Below are positions 1 through 9,196 of a stretch of 64,000 nt of DNA, in pieces; position 1 is the first letter of the stretch; every line of letters starts with the position of its first letter. The translations under genes and the position numbers were made by a program. The notes beneath the pieces are model-generated. The model saw nothing but the letters and a program-made list of their open reading frames with translations. It was not told the origin of the DNA and searched no databases. Source of the stretch: Cupriavidus sp. D39 (lineage in GTDB: Bacteria > Pseudomonadota > Gammaproteobacteria > Burkholderiales > Burkholderiaceae); the NCBI RefSeq assembly GCF_026627925.1, contig NZ_JAPNLE010000009.1, positions 3,286,001-3,350,000 on the forward strand, in the 5' to 3' direction.

Positions 1-295
1 CGAGGTGAGGCATCAGCGTAACGGGCAGGCAACCGAGCAGATCCGGGCCGGCACTGTCCTGTGCCACCACACAGGCCCCACGCTCAGGCCGGGCAAGCAG
101 CCCCTCCAGCAGCGCCTGCCGGGCACGCGCCGCCGGCACGGGCAATGCGTGCCGTGATTGCAGCCAGGCGCCCAGGCTCTGCGCATCGGCAGTGCCGGCC
201 AGGAGTATCGAGGCCGGGGGAATGGCGGATTCAGGCGAGGAAGGAATTGGAGAGGGGAATCTGAAGGCATGGCGGGCTCGATGGCAAGGCCGCAT
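1..295 (-). CDS. N-terminal part of a GNAT-like acetyltransferase (runs off the window)
   Basis: An open frame on the minus strand starts at an ATG at 295 and stays open for about 98 codons to the window edge. After a proline/serine-rich start, residues about 50-98 look like the first helices of GNAT N-acetyltransferases: an Ala/Arg-rich helix (ARARQALLEGLL), a short turn, then a strand with CVVAQD and a LLGCLPV strand, matching the usual helix-then-'VVAED..GVVGF' pattern. The acetyl-CoA loop would lie outside the window, so the family call rests on weak similarity. The start is uncertain because no clear ribosome binding site is seen. The frame could be a chance open frame in GC-rich DNA, but its composition is more protein-like than the competing frame. 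Confidence 0.4.
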   Translation of the reverse strand, partial: MRPCHRARHAFRFPSPIPSSPESAIPPASILLAGTADAQSLGAWLQSRHALPVPAARARQALLEGLLARPERGACVVAQDSAGPDLLGCLPVTLMPHL

Positions 296-382
296 TGTCG
301 CATGCGCAGTCGGTGTCATTTATCGGCGATTCCGCATGGCGAAAACGTCACGCACCAGAAACGAGCATAAAAAGCGGGCATT

Positions 383-418
383 AAAAAAGGCGTTGCCGAG
401 GATCACCCAGCAACGCCC
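383..418 (-). terminator. Rho-independent terminator downstream of livM
   Basis: On the minus strand an 8-bp perfect stem (GGCGTTGC pairing with GCAACGCC, 389-396 and 410-417) with a 13-nt loop is followed directly by six T. It lies about 165 bases after the livM stop and closes the liv operon. Confidence 0.8.
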
Positions 419-581
419 TTATCTTATATTGACACTGCAGCCTAGTGACTGCGCGCCTGTCGTCTCCTCGCTTCCGCCTCCATTTAACCTGCGAAAACCG
501 TATATGGAATGTAACGAAGCGGTGCGTTTCGAGCAAGCTAGAAGAAACCCTAGCCCCAAAATCGGGCATGTCGACCGACGA

Positions 582-1613
582 TCACTCCCGGGGCTTCCCA
601 AAGCGCGCAAGAAGCTCGCCCATGATGCCGCGGCGGAACGTCAGCACGCAGATCACGAAGATCACGCCGGTCACCATTGTGACGGATTCGCCCAGTGAGT
701 TGAACCACTCGATGCCCGTCGTCGAGGCCAGGAAGCTGCCGATGTCGCCGAGCTTGTTTTCCAGGGCCACCACCACGAAAGCGCCGACCAGCGGGCCGGA
801 AAGCGTGCCCAGGCCGCCCACCAGCGTCATCAGGATCACCGAGCCCGACATCGACCAGTGCACGTCGGTCAGCGTGGCAAAGCCCAGCACCAGCGCCTTG
901 ATCGATCCCGCCAGCCCGGAAAGCGCCGCCGACAGCACAAACACCATCAGCTTGAAGCGATCCGTATCGTAGCCCAGCGAAATGGTGCGCGGCTCGTTTT
1001 CCTTGATCGCCTTGAGGATCTGCCCGAACGGCGAATGCACGGTCCGCACGATCAGCGCGAAGGCCGCCACGATGATCGCCAGCGCCACGTAATACAGCGT
1101 CAGATCGTTGGCTAGGGACAACACCCCGAACAGCTTGCCACGCGGAATGCCCTGCAAGCCATCCTCGCCCCCGGTGTAGGGGACCTGCAGGCAGAAGAAG
1201 AACAGCATCTGCGCCAGCGCCAGCGTGATCATCGAGAAGTAGATGCCCTGCCGGCGAATCGCGATGTAGCCGACCACATACCCGATCAAGGCGCCCGCCA
1301 GCGTGCCCAGCACCAGCCCGACCTCCGGCGTGACGCCCCACACCTTCATCGCATGCCCGGCCGTATAGGCCGCGCCGCCGAAGAAGGCCGCATGGCCGAA
1401 CGACAGCAGCCCGGTATAGCCGATCAGCAGGTTGAAGGCGCACGCGAACAGCGCGAAGCACAGCACCTTGAGCACGAACACCGGATACGCCCCGGCCACC
1501 GGCGCCAGGATCAGCGCTGCCAGCAACAATCCGTACAACAGTTTCTTCTGCACGCCCCGCCCCTGTCTTGTCTGCCCCGCGGCCACTGCCGCGCCGGTTG
1601 GTTGGTTCATCAC
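582..1613 (-). CDS. livM: Branched-chain amino acid ABC transporter permease LivM
   Basis: A 343-residue inner-membrane permease of the LivM family, one of the two membrane subunits of the high-affinity Leu/Ile/Val (HAAT) importer. A short basic N-terminus is followed by repeated hydrophobic segments; the family signature AFNLLIGYTGLLSFGHAAFFG lies near residue 60, and the conserved EAA-type loop region (ENEPRTISLGYD) is near residue 205. The ATG lies within the 3' end of livH, so the two permeases are translationally coupled. The next gene on this strand is lost to a terminator, making livM the last liv gene. The substrate is inferred from the family; HAAT systems also import amides, urea or aromatic amino acids. 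Confidence 0.93.
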   Translation of the reverse strand: MMNQPTGAAVAAGQTRQGRGVQKKLLYGLLLAALILAPVAGAYPVFVLKVLCFALFACAFNLLIGYTGLLSFGHAAFFGGAAYTAGHAMKVWGVTPEVGLVLGTLAGALIGYVVGYIAIRRQGIYFSMITLALAQMLFFFCLQVPYTGGEDGLQGIPRGKLFGVLSLANDLTLYYVALAIIVAAFALIVRTVHSPFGQILKAIKENEPRTISLGYDTDRFKLMVFVLSAALSGLAGSIKALVLGFATLTDVHWSMSGSVILMTLVGGLGTLSGPLVGAFVVVALENKLGDIGSFLASTTGIEWFNSLGESVTMVTGVIFVICVLTFRRGIMGELLARFGKPRE

Positions 1614-2493
1614 TTCTCCTCCCGAACAGCCCGGCCGGGCGCAGCATCAGCACGATCACCATGATGAAGAACACGACCGTGGAGGAGGCCTCCGGATAGA
1701 ACACCTTGGTCAGGCCCTCGATCACCCCCAGGCCGAGGCCGGTGAGGATCGAGCCCATGATCGAGCCCATCCCGCCGATCACCACCACCGCGAACACGAT
1801 GATGATCAGGTTCTGCCCCATCAGCGGCGAGATCTGGATCACCGGCGCCGCCAGCACGCCGGCAAACGCCGCCAGCGCCACGCCGAAGCCATAGGTCAGC
1901 GTCACCATCAGCGGCACGTTGACGCCGAACGCCTCCACCAGCTTGGGGTTCTCCGTGCCGGCGCGCAGATAGGCGCCCAGCTTGGTCTTCTCGATCAGGT
2001 ACCAGGTGGAGAAGCACACCACCAGCGAGGCAGCCACCACCCAGGCGCGGTAGTTCGGCAGGATCATGAAGCCGAGATCCGTGGCGCCGCTGAGCGCCTC
2101 GGGCGCCGAGTACGGCAGCCCCGACACCCCGTAGATCGAGCGGAAGATGCCTTCGATCACCAGCGTGATGCCGAGCGTCAGCAGCAGGCCGTAGATATGG
2201 TCGAGCTTGTAGATCCAGCGCAGCATGGTGCGCTCGATCACGATGCCGATCAGCGCCACCGCCAGCGGCGACAGCACCAGCATCACCCAGTAGTTGAGCC
2301 CGGCGTACTCCATGCCCATCCAGGCCAGGACCGCGCCGAGCATGAACAGCGCCCCATGGGCAAAATTGATGACGTTGAGCAGCCCGAAGATGACCGCCAG
2401 GCCAAGGCTCAACATCGCATAGAAGGCACCGTTGACCAGTCCCAGCAGTAACTGGGACAGCATGGCGGGCAGAGGAATACCGAAGATGTCCAT
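1610..2493 (-). CDS. livH: Branched-chain amino acid ABC transporter permease LivH (3' end apparently frameshifted)
   Basis: LivH-family permease, partner of LivM. The first 290 residues are a normal LivH: amphipathic N-terminus, GLVNGAFYAMLSLGLAVIFG, then NFAHGALFMLGA, and a membrane segment rich in Gly/Ile (VVIGGMGSIMGSILTGLGLG). Family members stop soon after the motif RPAGLFG. Here the frame instead runs on through livM in another frame, giving a 647-codon product to base 550. Adding one G near 1621-1623 gives GLFG-EEK and a stop at 1610 that overlaps the livM start, as expected for this operon. I annotate the restored 294-residue protein. No strong ribosome binding site precedes the ATG at 2493; an in-frame ATG lies 10 codons later. 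Confidence 0.85.
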
Positions 2494-2688
2494 CGCAGGC
2501 GTTACCGTTTGCGCACCAGCCGGGATTGGTCGTTCCCCGCCAGGCAGGCGCTGTCAAAATGAAGCGAAGAAAGACACTGGCCCCCGCCCTCGATCCCGCT
2601 TAACAGTCAACAGCTAACAGCCAGCGGTCAACGGTCTCGGGCAGGGGCGCCATACCTCAATCAACTCAACGCAACTCAGTTCACACGC

Positions 2689-3897
2689 TTACTTCTTCAT
2701 CATCGCGCACTTCGATTCCGCCACCGTGGTGAAAGCCTGCTCACCCGGGATCGTGGCCACCACCTTCAGGTAGTCCCACGGCTTCTTCGATTCGGCCGGC
2801 GACTTCACCTGCATCAGGTACATGTCATGGATGCCGCGGCCGTCCTGGCGGATGTAGCCCTTGGTGTAGAAGTCGTTGATCTTCATCTTCTTCAGTTCGG
2901 CCATGACCTTGTCCGGGTCATCCGTCTTGGCTGTCTCGACGGCCTTCAGGTAGGTATGCGCAGCGGAGTAGTCGGCGGCCTGCAAGCTGCTCGGCATCTT
3001 CTTCATCTTCGCGAAGTAGCGCGTGGCGAACTTGCGGGTATCGTCGTTCATGTCCCAGTACCAGCTGTCGGTCATCAGCAGGCCTTCGGTGTTCTTCAAC
3101 CCCAGGCTGTGGATGTCGTTGATGAACATCAGCAGGCCGGCGATCTTCATCGTCTTGGTGATGCCGAATTCCTTGGCCGCCTTGATCGAATTGATGGTGT
3201 CGCCGCCGGCATTGGCCAGGCCGAGGATCTGTGCCTTGGACGATTGTGCCTGCAGCAGGAAGGACGAGAAGTCGGAAGCGTTCAGCGGGTGGCGAACCGA
3301 ACCCACCACCGTGCCGCCGTTGGCCTTCACGACGGAAGCGGTATCGCTCTCCAGCGAGTGGCCGAAGGCGTAGTCGGCGGTCAGGAAGAACCACGACTTG
3401 CCACCCTGCTTGACCACCGCGCTGCCGGTACCCTTGGCGAGCGCCACGGTGTCATACGCATAGTGCACGGTGTACGGCGAGCACTCTTCGTTGGTCAGGC
3501 GAGCCGAGCCCGCGCCGATATTGAAGTAGACCTTCTTCTTCTCCGAGGCCACCTTGTTCATGGCCAGGCCGGTGGCGGAATTGGTGCCGCCGATCAGCGC
3601 GTCCAGGCCCTGCTGGTCCATCCACTCGCGTGCCTTCGATGCGGCGATGTCAGCCTTGTTCTGGTGATCGGCCGAAACCAGTTCGATCGGCTTGCCCAGC
3701 ACCTTGCCACCGTTGTCCTCGATCGCCATCTTGATGGCTTCGAGGCCGCCCGGGCCGTCGATGTCGGCGTACAAGCCCGACATGTCGGTGATGTAGCCGA
3801 TCTTGACGGTATCGCCCGAGACCTGCGCCGATGCCGAACCCATTGCCACGCCCGTTACGATAGCCGCCAGAGCGACCGCCAGCCGAGTCATCTTCAT
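2689..3897 (-). CDS. livK: Branched-chain amino acid ABC transporter, periplasmic binding protein (LivK-like)
   Basis: A 402-residue exported binding protein of the Peripla_BP_6 family (type I fold). Residues 1-24 form a signal peptide with a basic start, a hydrophobic core (LAVALAAIVTGVAMG) and an ASA-Q cleavage site. The mature part begins with the typical VKIGYITDMSGLYAD strand and contains the ALIGGTNSATGLAM ligand-loop region and the FFLTADYAFGHSLESD hinge seen in amide/amino-acid binders. I chose the ATG at 3897 because AAGGAG lies at the right distance upstream; an in-frame start nine codons earlier lacks one. It lies between the permease and ATPase genes, as in many HAAT operons. It lacks clear residues that would fix the ligand; short-chain amides or branched amino acids are possible. 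Confidence 0.9.
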   Translation of the reverse strand: MKMTRLAVALAAIVTGVAMGSASAQVSGDTVKIGYITDMSGLYADIDGPGGLEAIKMAIEDNGGKVLGKPIELVSADHQNKADIAASKAREWMDQQGLDALIGGTNSATGLAMNKVASEKKKVYFNIGAGSARLTNEECSPYTVHYAYDTVALAKGTGSAVVKQGGKSWFFLTADYAFGHSLESDTASVVKANGGTVVGSVRHPLNASDFSSFLLQAQSSKAQILGLANAGGDTINSIKAAKEFGITKTMKIAGLLMFINDIHSLGLKNTEGLLMTDSWYWDMNDDTRKFATRYFAKMKKMPSSLQAADYSAAHTYLKAVETAKTDDPDKVMAELKKMKINDFYTKGYIRQDGRGIHDMYLMQVKSPAESKKPWDYLKVVATIPGEQAFTTVAESKCAMMKK

Positions 3898-3992
3898 TGC
3901 CTGTCTCCTTAGTTTCGGCGGCACCTGACGCCACCCGTTCCTGCCCTAAAACAATGCCTGCGATTCATGACAGCGCCGCGCGCCGATACGAA

Positions 3993-4718
3993 TCAGACCC
4001 CAAGCAGTTCGTTCAGCACCGGCATCTTGGCCTGCAGCTCTGCGGCCGCGAAGCGCTCGACGATGGTGCCGTGTTCCATCACATAAAAGCGATCTGCCAG
4101 CGGCGCGGCAAAGCGGAAGTTCTGCTCCACCATCACCACCGTGTAGCCCTTTTTCTTGAGCATCAGGATCATCCGCGCCAGCGCTTGCACGATCACGGGC
4201 GCGAGGCCCTCGGAGATCTCGTCGAGCAGCAGCAGGTTGGCCCCGGTGCGCAGGATGCGCCCGACGGCAAGCATCTGCTGCTCGCCGCCCGACAGGCGCG
4301 TGCCCTGGCTCTGGCGGCGCTCCTTCAGGTTAGGGAACATCTCGTAGATCTCGGCCTCGCTCATGCCGGTGAGCGCGCTGGTGCCCTGCCCTTTCAACAG
4401 CGGCGGCAGCATCAGGTTTTCCTCGCACGACAGGCTGGCGAAGATGCCCCGCTCTTCCGGGCAATAGCCGATGCCGCAGTGCGCGATCTTGTGCGTCGGC
4501 ATGCCGATGGTCTCGGTGCCGTTGACGCGGATCGAGCCCTTGCGCTGGCCGGTCAGGCCCATGATGGCGCGCAGCGTGGTGGTGCGCCCGGCGCCGTTGC
4601 GGCCCAGCAGCGTCACCACCTCGCCGGGATTCACGGTCAGGTCCACGCCATGCAGGATGTGCGATTCGCCGTACCAGGCGTGCAGGTCCTTGATTTCTAG
4701 TGCGGGCGTTGTGCTCAT
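3993..4718 (-). CDS. livF: Branched-chain amino acid ABC transporter ATP-binding protein LivF
   Basis: A 241-residue cytoplasmic ATPase subunit. The order of motifs is normal: aromatic A-loop (HAWYGES), Walker A GRNGAGRTT near residue 39, Q-loop region, signature LSGGEQQ near 143, Walker B LLLLDEISEGLAP and switch histidine replaced by the LivF-type EQN (VEQNFRFA). The Walker A lysine is an arginine, a substitution I believe occurs in some LivF proteins but which deserves checking. The Walker B is DEISEGLAP instead of the common DEPSLGLAP or DEPTEGLAP. It ends about 95 bases before livK and follows livG by nine bases, so livG-livF form one transcription unit. Confidence 0.92.
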   Translation of the reverse strand: MSTTPALEIKDLHAWYGESHILHGVDLTVNPGEVVTLLGRNGAGRTTTLRAIMGLTGQRKGSIRVNGTETIGMPTHKIAHCGIGYCPEERGIFASLSCEENLMLPPLLKGQGTSALTGMSEAEIYEMFPNLKERRQSQGTRLSGGEQQMLAVGRILRTGANLLLLDEISEGLAPVIVQALARMILMLKKKGYTVVMVEQNFRFAAPLADRFYVMEHGTIVERFAAAELQAKMPVLNELLGV

Positions 4719-4727
4719 CCTGGCTCC

Positions 4728-5504
4728 TCAGTGCGCGCCCTGCAATTCAGTTTCGACGGTGCCCATGTAGGCCTCCATCACGCGCGGGTCTTTCGATACC
4801 TCGGCGTACGGCCCCTCGGCCAGGATCGCGCCGCGCTGCAATACCGTGATCTTGTCGGCAATCGACGAGACCACGTTCATGTTGTGCTCGACCATCAGGA
4901 TGGTGCGCCCCACCGCCACCTTGCGGATCAGCTCGGTGACGCGCGCCACGTCTTCGTGGCCCATGCCCTGGGTGGGCTCGTCCAGCAGCATCATCTCCGG
5001 CTCCATCGCCAGCGTGGTGGCGATCTCGAGCGCGCGCTTGCGGCCGTACGGCAGGTTGACCGTCACCGTCTGCGCGACATCGGTCAGCCCGACCTGCTCG
5101 AGCAGTTCCATGCCGCGTGCGTTGAGCGTGTCGAGCGTGCCCTCGCTGCGCCAGAAATGATAGGAAGTGCCAAGTTGCCGCTGCAGCCCGATACGCACGT
5201 TCTCCAGCACCGTCAGGTGCGGGAACACAGCAGAGATCTGGAACGACCGGATCACGCCGCGCCGGGCGATCTGCGCCGGTTTCTCGCGCGTGATGTCGAT
5301 GCCGTTGAACAGGATCGTGCCCGTGGTCGGCTCGAGGAACTTGGTCAGCAGGTTGAAGCAGGTGGTCTTGCCGGCGCCGTTGGGGCCGATCAAGGCATGG
5401 ATGGCGCCGCGCCGCACCTTGAGGTTGACGTCGCTTACCGCGGTGAACCCCTTGAACTCCTTGGTGAGGTTCCGCGTTTCCAGGATCGTTTCTTGCTGAT
5501 TCAT
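4728..5504 (-). CDS. livG: Branched-chain amino acid ABC transporter ATP-binding protein LivG
   Basis: A 258-residue ATPase, heterodimer partner of LivF. It carries a canonical Walker A (GPNGAGKTT), the LivG-type signature LPYGRKRALEIA near residue 150, Walker B MMLLDEPTQGMGHED and the switch histidine in MVEHNMNVV. The LivG-specific C-terminal tail is present. AGGAGATC lies just before the ATG. It is the first gene of the liv group on this strand, so the order is livG-livF-livK-livH-livM; the promoter should lie in the gap before it. Confidence 0.93.
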   Translation of the reverse strand: MNQQETILETRNLTKEFKGFTAVSDVNLKVRRGAIHALIGPNGAGKTTCFNLLTKFLEPTTGTILFNGIDITREKPAQIARRGVIRSFQISAVFPHLTVLENVRIGLQRQLGTSYHFWRSEGTLDTLNARGMELLEQVGLTDVAQTVTVNLPYGRKRALEIATTLAMEPEMMLLDEPTQGMGHEDVARVTELIRKVAVGRTILMVEHNMNVVSSIADKITVLQRGAILAEGPYAEVSKDPRVMEAYMGTVETELQGAH

Positions 5505-5837
5505 GATCTCCTGCCCGCCCTCTTGCTGCGGCGCCGGCTTCTGGTCGGCACCGCCAAATGGTCAGAACTGTGGTGCCGGTCGCACCACCACCGCACAGGT
5601 CGCGCCAATCCAGTCGCGCTCCAGTGACTGTTGCGGCTTTCGCGCCGCTTGTATTGATTTGCTGCCTTTATTGCTGCCTGGATGTCCGCCGCGCCGCGCC
5701 CTCCCGGAACGCGCGACGCGCCCTTGGGGGGCGCGCCAATGTGAGCAGTGCTGCACGGCATCTCGGCGTCTATTGTGTGCGTCTGCTGCGTCGCAAAACA
5801 TCCGGGTTTGCACTGATTATGAAACATGAACCAGATG
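5505..5837. other. Gap between livG and the GMC oxidoreductase gene
   Basis: No gene is recognised here. The 333 bases should hold the promoter of the liv operon. A G/C-rich hairpin-like stretch near 5717-5740 is not followed by a T run, so I do not call it a terminator. Small open frames in it have no family resemblance. Confidence 0.5.
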
Positions 5838-7550
5838 TCAGGTCTGTGTCGCAGCTCCCGCTTTGGCATTCGCCGTGGCGCCGGCAGCTGCCGGGCTGGC
5901 AATTGCCGTTGCCGCGGCGCTGCCGGCGTCCGTCCCGGCCATGCGCCGGCGCCGGTCTTCGCGGATCATGTCGCTGGCACGCTCCGCGATCATGATGGTC
6001 GGCGAGTTGGTGTTGCCCGAGGTGATCAACGGCATGATCGATGCATCGACCACGCGCAGGCCGTCGATGCCGATCACGCGCAGGCGCTGGTCCACCACTG
6101 CCTCGGGGTCATCGGGACGGCCCATGCGGCAGGTGCCCACCGGATGGAAGATGGTGGTGCCGATCTCGCTCGCGGCCTGGGCCAGTTGCTCGTCGGTCTC
6201 GAACGCCGGGCCCGGCAGCCATTCCTGCGGCTTGTAGGGCGCGAGCGCGGGCGACGCCACGATGCGCCGCGTCAGCCGCAGCGAATCCGCCGCGACCTTG
6301 CGGTCGGCGTCGGTCGTCAGGTAATTGGGCGCGATCACCGGCGCGTGGCGGAAATCCGGATCGGCGATGTGCACGCTGCCGCGCGAGGTCGGGCGCAGGT
6401 TGCACACGCTGGCCGTGAAGGCGTTGAAGCGATGCAGCGGATCGCCGAACTTGTCGAGCGATAGCGGCTGCACGTGGTACTCGAGGTTGGGCCGCGCATA
6501 CGATGCATCCGAGCGCGCGAATGCGCCGAGCTGCGACGGCGCCATGCTCATCGGCCCGCTCTGGTTGACCGCGTACTGCAGGCCGATGCCGAGTTTGCCC
6601 CACCAGCTGCCCGCGCGCGTGTTGAGCGTGCGCACGCCCTCCACCTTGACCACGCTGCGCAGCTGCAGGTGATCCTGCAGGTTTTCGCCCACGCCGGGCA
6701 AGACATGGCGCACCGCGATGCCCAAAGCCTGCAGCCGCTCGGGCTGGCCGATGCCGGACAGCTCCAGCAACTGCGGCGTATTGACCGCGCCCGCCGCCAG
6801 GATGACTTCCTCGCGCGCTGCCGCTGTGAACGGCTTGCCCCCGCCGAGATAGTCCACGCCGCTGCAGCGGCGTCCCTCGAACGTCAGCGCGCTCACCTGA
6901 GCGCCGGTGACGATGGTCAGGTTGGGCCGCTCGGCCGCGCGGCGCAGGAACGCCTTCGCGGTATTCCAGCGGATGCCGCGGCGCTGGTTGACCTCGAAAT
7001 AGCCCACGCCAAGGTTGTCGCCGCGATTGAAGTCATCGGTGCGCGGGATGCCGGCCTGCTCGGCGGCATCCATGAAGCGCTCCAGGATGTCCCAGCGCAA
7101 GCGCTGCCCTTCCACGCGCCATTCGCCACCCGCGCCGTGGAATTCGTCGCCGCCGCGATGATGGTCCTCGCTACGCTTGAACAGCGGCAGCACATTGTCC
7201 CAGCACCAGCCGTCGTCGCCCGCGAGGCGCGCCCAGTCGTCATAGTCTTCGCGCTGCCCGCGCATATAGATCATGCCGTTGATCGACGACGAACCACCCA
7301 GCACGCGGCCGCGCGGGTAGCCCAGCGAGCGGCCGCCCAGGCCGGCTTCCGCCACGGTGCGGTACATCCAGTCGGTGCGCGGGTTGCCGATGCAATACAG
7401 GTAGCCCACCGGGATGTGGATCCAGTGGTAGTCGTCGCGCCCGCCGGCTTCAAGCAGCAGCACGCTCACTTCGGGGTCCTGGGTCAGGCGGTTGGCCAGC
7501 ACGCAGCCGGCCGATCCGGCGCCGACGATGATGTAGTCGTAAGTCTCCAT
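5838..7550 (-). CDS. GMC-family FAD-dependent alcohol/choline dehydrogenase
   Basis: A 570-residue glucose-methanol-choline oxidoreductase. The N-terminus is an FAD-binding Rossmann motif (VGAGSAGCVLANRL), followed by the GMC signature 1 region (GRVLGGSSSINGMIYMRGQ, near residue 80) and signature 2 (GAVNTPQLLELSGIG, near 255). The C-terminal part holds the catalytic HPVGTCRMG histidine and the closing GNTNSPTIMIAERASD. It oxidises a primary alcohol to an aldehyde at an unknown acceptor; alkanol (AlkJ-like) and choline dehydrogenases are the nearest families. It is soluble or peripherally bound, with no signal peptide. The last 35 residues are an Ala/Gly tail not typical of the family. It faces the same way as the liv genes but is 333 bases upstream of them. 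Confidence 0.9.
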   Translation of the reverse strand: METYDYIIVGAGSAGCVLANRLTQDPEVSVLLLEAGGRDDYHWIHIPVGYLYCIGNPRTDWMYRTVAEAGLGGRSLGYPRGRVLGGSSSINGMIYMRGQREDYDDWARLAGDDGWCWDNVLPLFKRSEDHHRGGDEFHGAGGEWRVEGQRLRWDILERFMDAAEQAGIPRTDDFNRGDNLGVGYFEVNQRRGIRWNTAKAFLRRAAERPNLTIVTGAQVSALTFEGRRCSGVDYLGGGKPFTAAAREEVILAAGAVNTPQLLELSGIGQPERLQALGIAVRHVLPGVGENLQDHLQLRSVVKVEGVRTLNTRAGSWWGKLGIGLQYAVNQSGPMSMAPSQLGAFARSDASYARPNLEYHVQPLSLDKFGDPLHRFNAFTASVCNLRPTSRGSVHIADPDFRHAPVIAPNYLTTDADRKVAADSLRLTRRIVASPALAPYKPQEWLPGPAFETDEQLAQAASEIGTTIFHPVGTCRMGRPDDPEAVVDQRLRVIGIDGLRVVDASIMPLITSGNTNSPTIMIAERASDMIREDRRRRMAGTDAGSAAATAIASPAAAGATANAKAGAATQT

Positions 7551-7720
7551 GCTGTCTCTTGTCGGGCCTTGCGCCGCGTTTGGAAAGGTTGATGATGGGC
7601 CCGCGCGGGAACATCCCGCCAGGATTGCAAATGCGTGCGTCCATGCGCGGCATGCCGAACTTGGGCCGTGGATGCGCGCAATGGTTCAGGTCGCGCCATC
7701 CAGGGACACATCATGCACGC

Positions 7721-8659
7721 TCACGCCGCCTGCGGTTGCAGATGCTTGCGCAGCCAGTCGGTGAGCGCGGCGAATACCTTGCCGCGCAGCGGCTGCGCCT
7801 CGTTGAAGAGCTCGTGGTAGCCGGAGTCGAACCAGCGCGCCTCGCGCAGGTCGGGCGGCGCGTTGTCGAAAAAGCGTCGGCTGCCGGCCGGGTCGACGAT
7901 GCGATCGTCGCCCGCCACCAGCATCAGCGTGGGCGCTTCCAGCAAAGGGGCATCGGTTTGCGCCTGTGCCATGCCGCGCACGAACGTCTCCAGCACGCCG
8001 GCGCTGATGGTGCCCTGCACCAACGGATCGGCGCGGTACTGCGCCACCATCGCCGCGTCGTGCGACAGGTAGCGCGCATCGATCGGGTTGGGCACGCGCA
8101 GGCGCGGCATCAGCGTCAGCAGCATGCGGTGCAGGGCCAGCATCGGGCCGGACAGCCTCAAGGCCAGCGCCGGCGATGACAGCACGAGCGCGCGGATGGG
8201 CCGCACGCGCGCGGTGGCAAAGCGCGCCGCCACCAGCCCGCCCATGCTGTGCCCCAGCAGGAACGGCAGCTCCTTCCACTGGCCCACCGCAGCGTCGTGG
8301 ATTTCAGTGAGGTCTTCGACAAACACATCCGGGTGCTCCGCCACCATGCGCGGACCGCCGCTCGCGCCATGGCCGCGCTGGTCGTAGCCGCGCACGCGCA
8401 GGCCAAGGCCGCACAGCAACTCGGCCACGTGCTGGTAGCGGCCGCAATGCTCGGCCAGGCCGTGCACCAGCAACAGCGAGCCCGTGGGTTCCGGGAACAA
8501 GTCGGGATCGGGCTGCCAGGTACGCAAGAGCAGCTCCGTGCCGTCGCGCATGCGCTGGCGGCTTTCGATGGGGGCAACGGGCCGCGCAGCGGCCGCCACG
8601 CCAGGGCCGGCGCCATCGGCGACCGGCTGGACGGAGGCAGCGGTACTCGGTCGATCCAT
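7721..8659 (-). CDS. Alpha/beta hydrolase, monoacylglycerol lipase-like
   Basis: A serine hydrolase of about 312 residues of the Hydrolase_4 (monoglyceride lipase/lysophospholipase) family. The oxyanion strand SLLLVHGLAEHCGRY with the HG motif is near residue 65, the nucleophile elbow is GHSMGG near 133, the aspartate lies in LMLVAGDDRIVD, and the histidine in GYHELFNE. Together they form a complete triad. The start is uncertain: a GTG at 8704, an ATG at 8674 and an ATG at 8659 are in frame; only the last has a GGAG about nine bases upstream, so I use it. It probably cleaves acyl glycerols or similar esters in the cytoplasm. It lies just downstream of cueR on the same strand, likely by chance of position. 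Confidence 0.85.
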   Translation of the reverse strand: MDRPSTAASVQPVADGAGPGVAAAARPVAPIESRQRMRDGTELLLRTWQPDPDLFPEPTGSLLLVHGLAEHCGRYQHVAELLCGLGLRVRGYDQRGHGASGGPRMVAEHPDVFVEDLTEIHDAAVGQWKELPFLLGHSMGGLVAARFATARVRPIRALVLSSPALALRLSGPMLALHRMLLTLMPRLRVPNPIDARYLSHDAAMVAQYRADPLVQGTISAGVLETFVRGMAQAQTDAPLLEAPTLMLVAGDDRIVDPAGSRRFFDNAPPDLREARWFDSGYHELFNEAQPLRGKVFAALTDWLRKHLQPQAA

Positions 8660-8707
8660 TCGGTTGATCTCCATCTGTGTTCCGCTAGTGCCGCTGGCGT
8701 CCACCGA

Positions 8708-9196
8708 CTAGGAGGCCGCGGTTCTGTCCTCGCCGTGACGATGGCAGGCCCGCACCGCGCCATCGCCGCCGCCGCCCTTTTCCACTTCCTCCGGCTCCAG
8801 GCCTGACCCCGCCTGCGCCATATCCGCGAGGATCGGGCAGTCGGGCCGCGCATCGCCGCTGCAGGCCTCGGCCAGCTGACGCAGCGTGTCGCGCATGGCG
8901 GCAAGCTCGGCAATGCGCTGCTCCAGGTCCGCCACGTGGCGCAAGGTGAGCGCCTTGACGTCGGCGCTGGCCCGCGCGCGGTCGTGCCACAGCGACAGCA
9001 AGCCGCGTATCTCGTCCAGCGAGAACCCGAGATTACGGGCACGCCGCACGAAGCGCAAGGTGTGCACCGCGCGCGCGTCGTAGCGGCGGTAGCCGCCCTC
9101 GCTGCGCGGCGGCGCCGCCAGCAAGCCGATGGACTCGTAGTGCCGGATCATCTTGGCGGAGACGCCGGAAGCCTGTGCCGCTTCACCGATATTCAT
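8708..9196 (-). CDS. cueR: MerR-family copper-responsive regulator (CueR/CupR type)
   Basis: A 162-residue MerR-family activator. The winged helix at the start ([26 protein letters not shown]) matches the family, followed by the long dimer helix. Cys112 and Cys120 in [11 protein letters not shown] are the two Cu(I) ligands at the same spacing and numbering as in E. coli CueR; no third cysteine or extra acidic residues suggest cadmium or zinc sensing. The C-terminus is about 25 residues longer than E. coli CueR and ends in a Gly/Glu-rich, His-containing tail. Its ATG overlaps the copA stop (ATGA), so copA and cueR are co-transcribed; CueR then activates its own gene through the copA promoter. 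The layout matches the cupC-cupA-cupR locus of Cupriavidus metallidurans. Confidence 0.92.
   Translation of the reverse strand: MNIGEAAQASGVSAKMIRHYESIGLLAAPPRSEGGYRRYDARAVHTLRFVRRARNLGFSLDEIRGLLSLWHDRARASADVKALTLRHVADLEQRIAELAAMRDTLRQLAEACSGDARPDCPILADMAQAGSGLEPEEVEKGGGGDGAVRACHRHGEDRTAAS

Noticed and set aside
550..2493. LivH as a genuine 647-residue protein
   Set aside because: Residues after 290 are the out-of-frame livM sequence, rich in Arg and Gly; a lost base near the livH end explains it.
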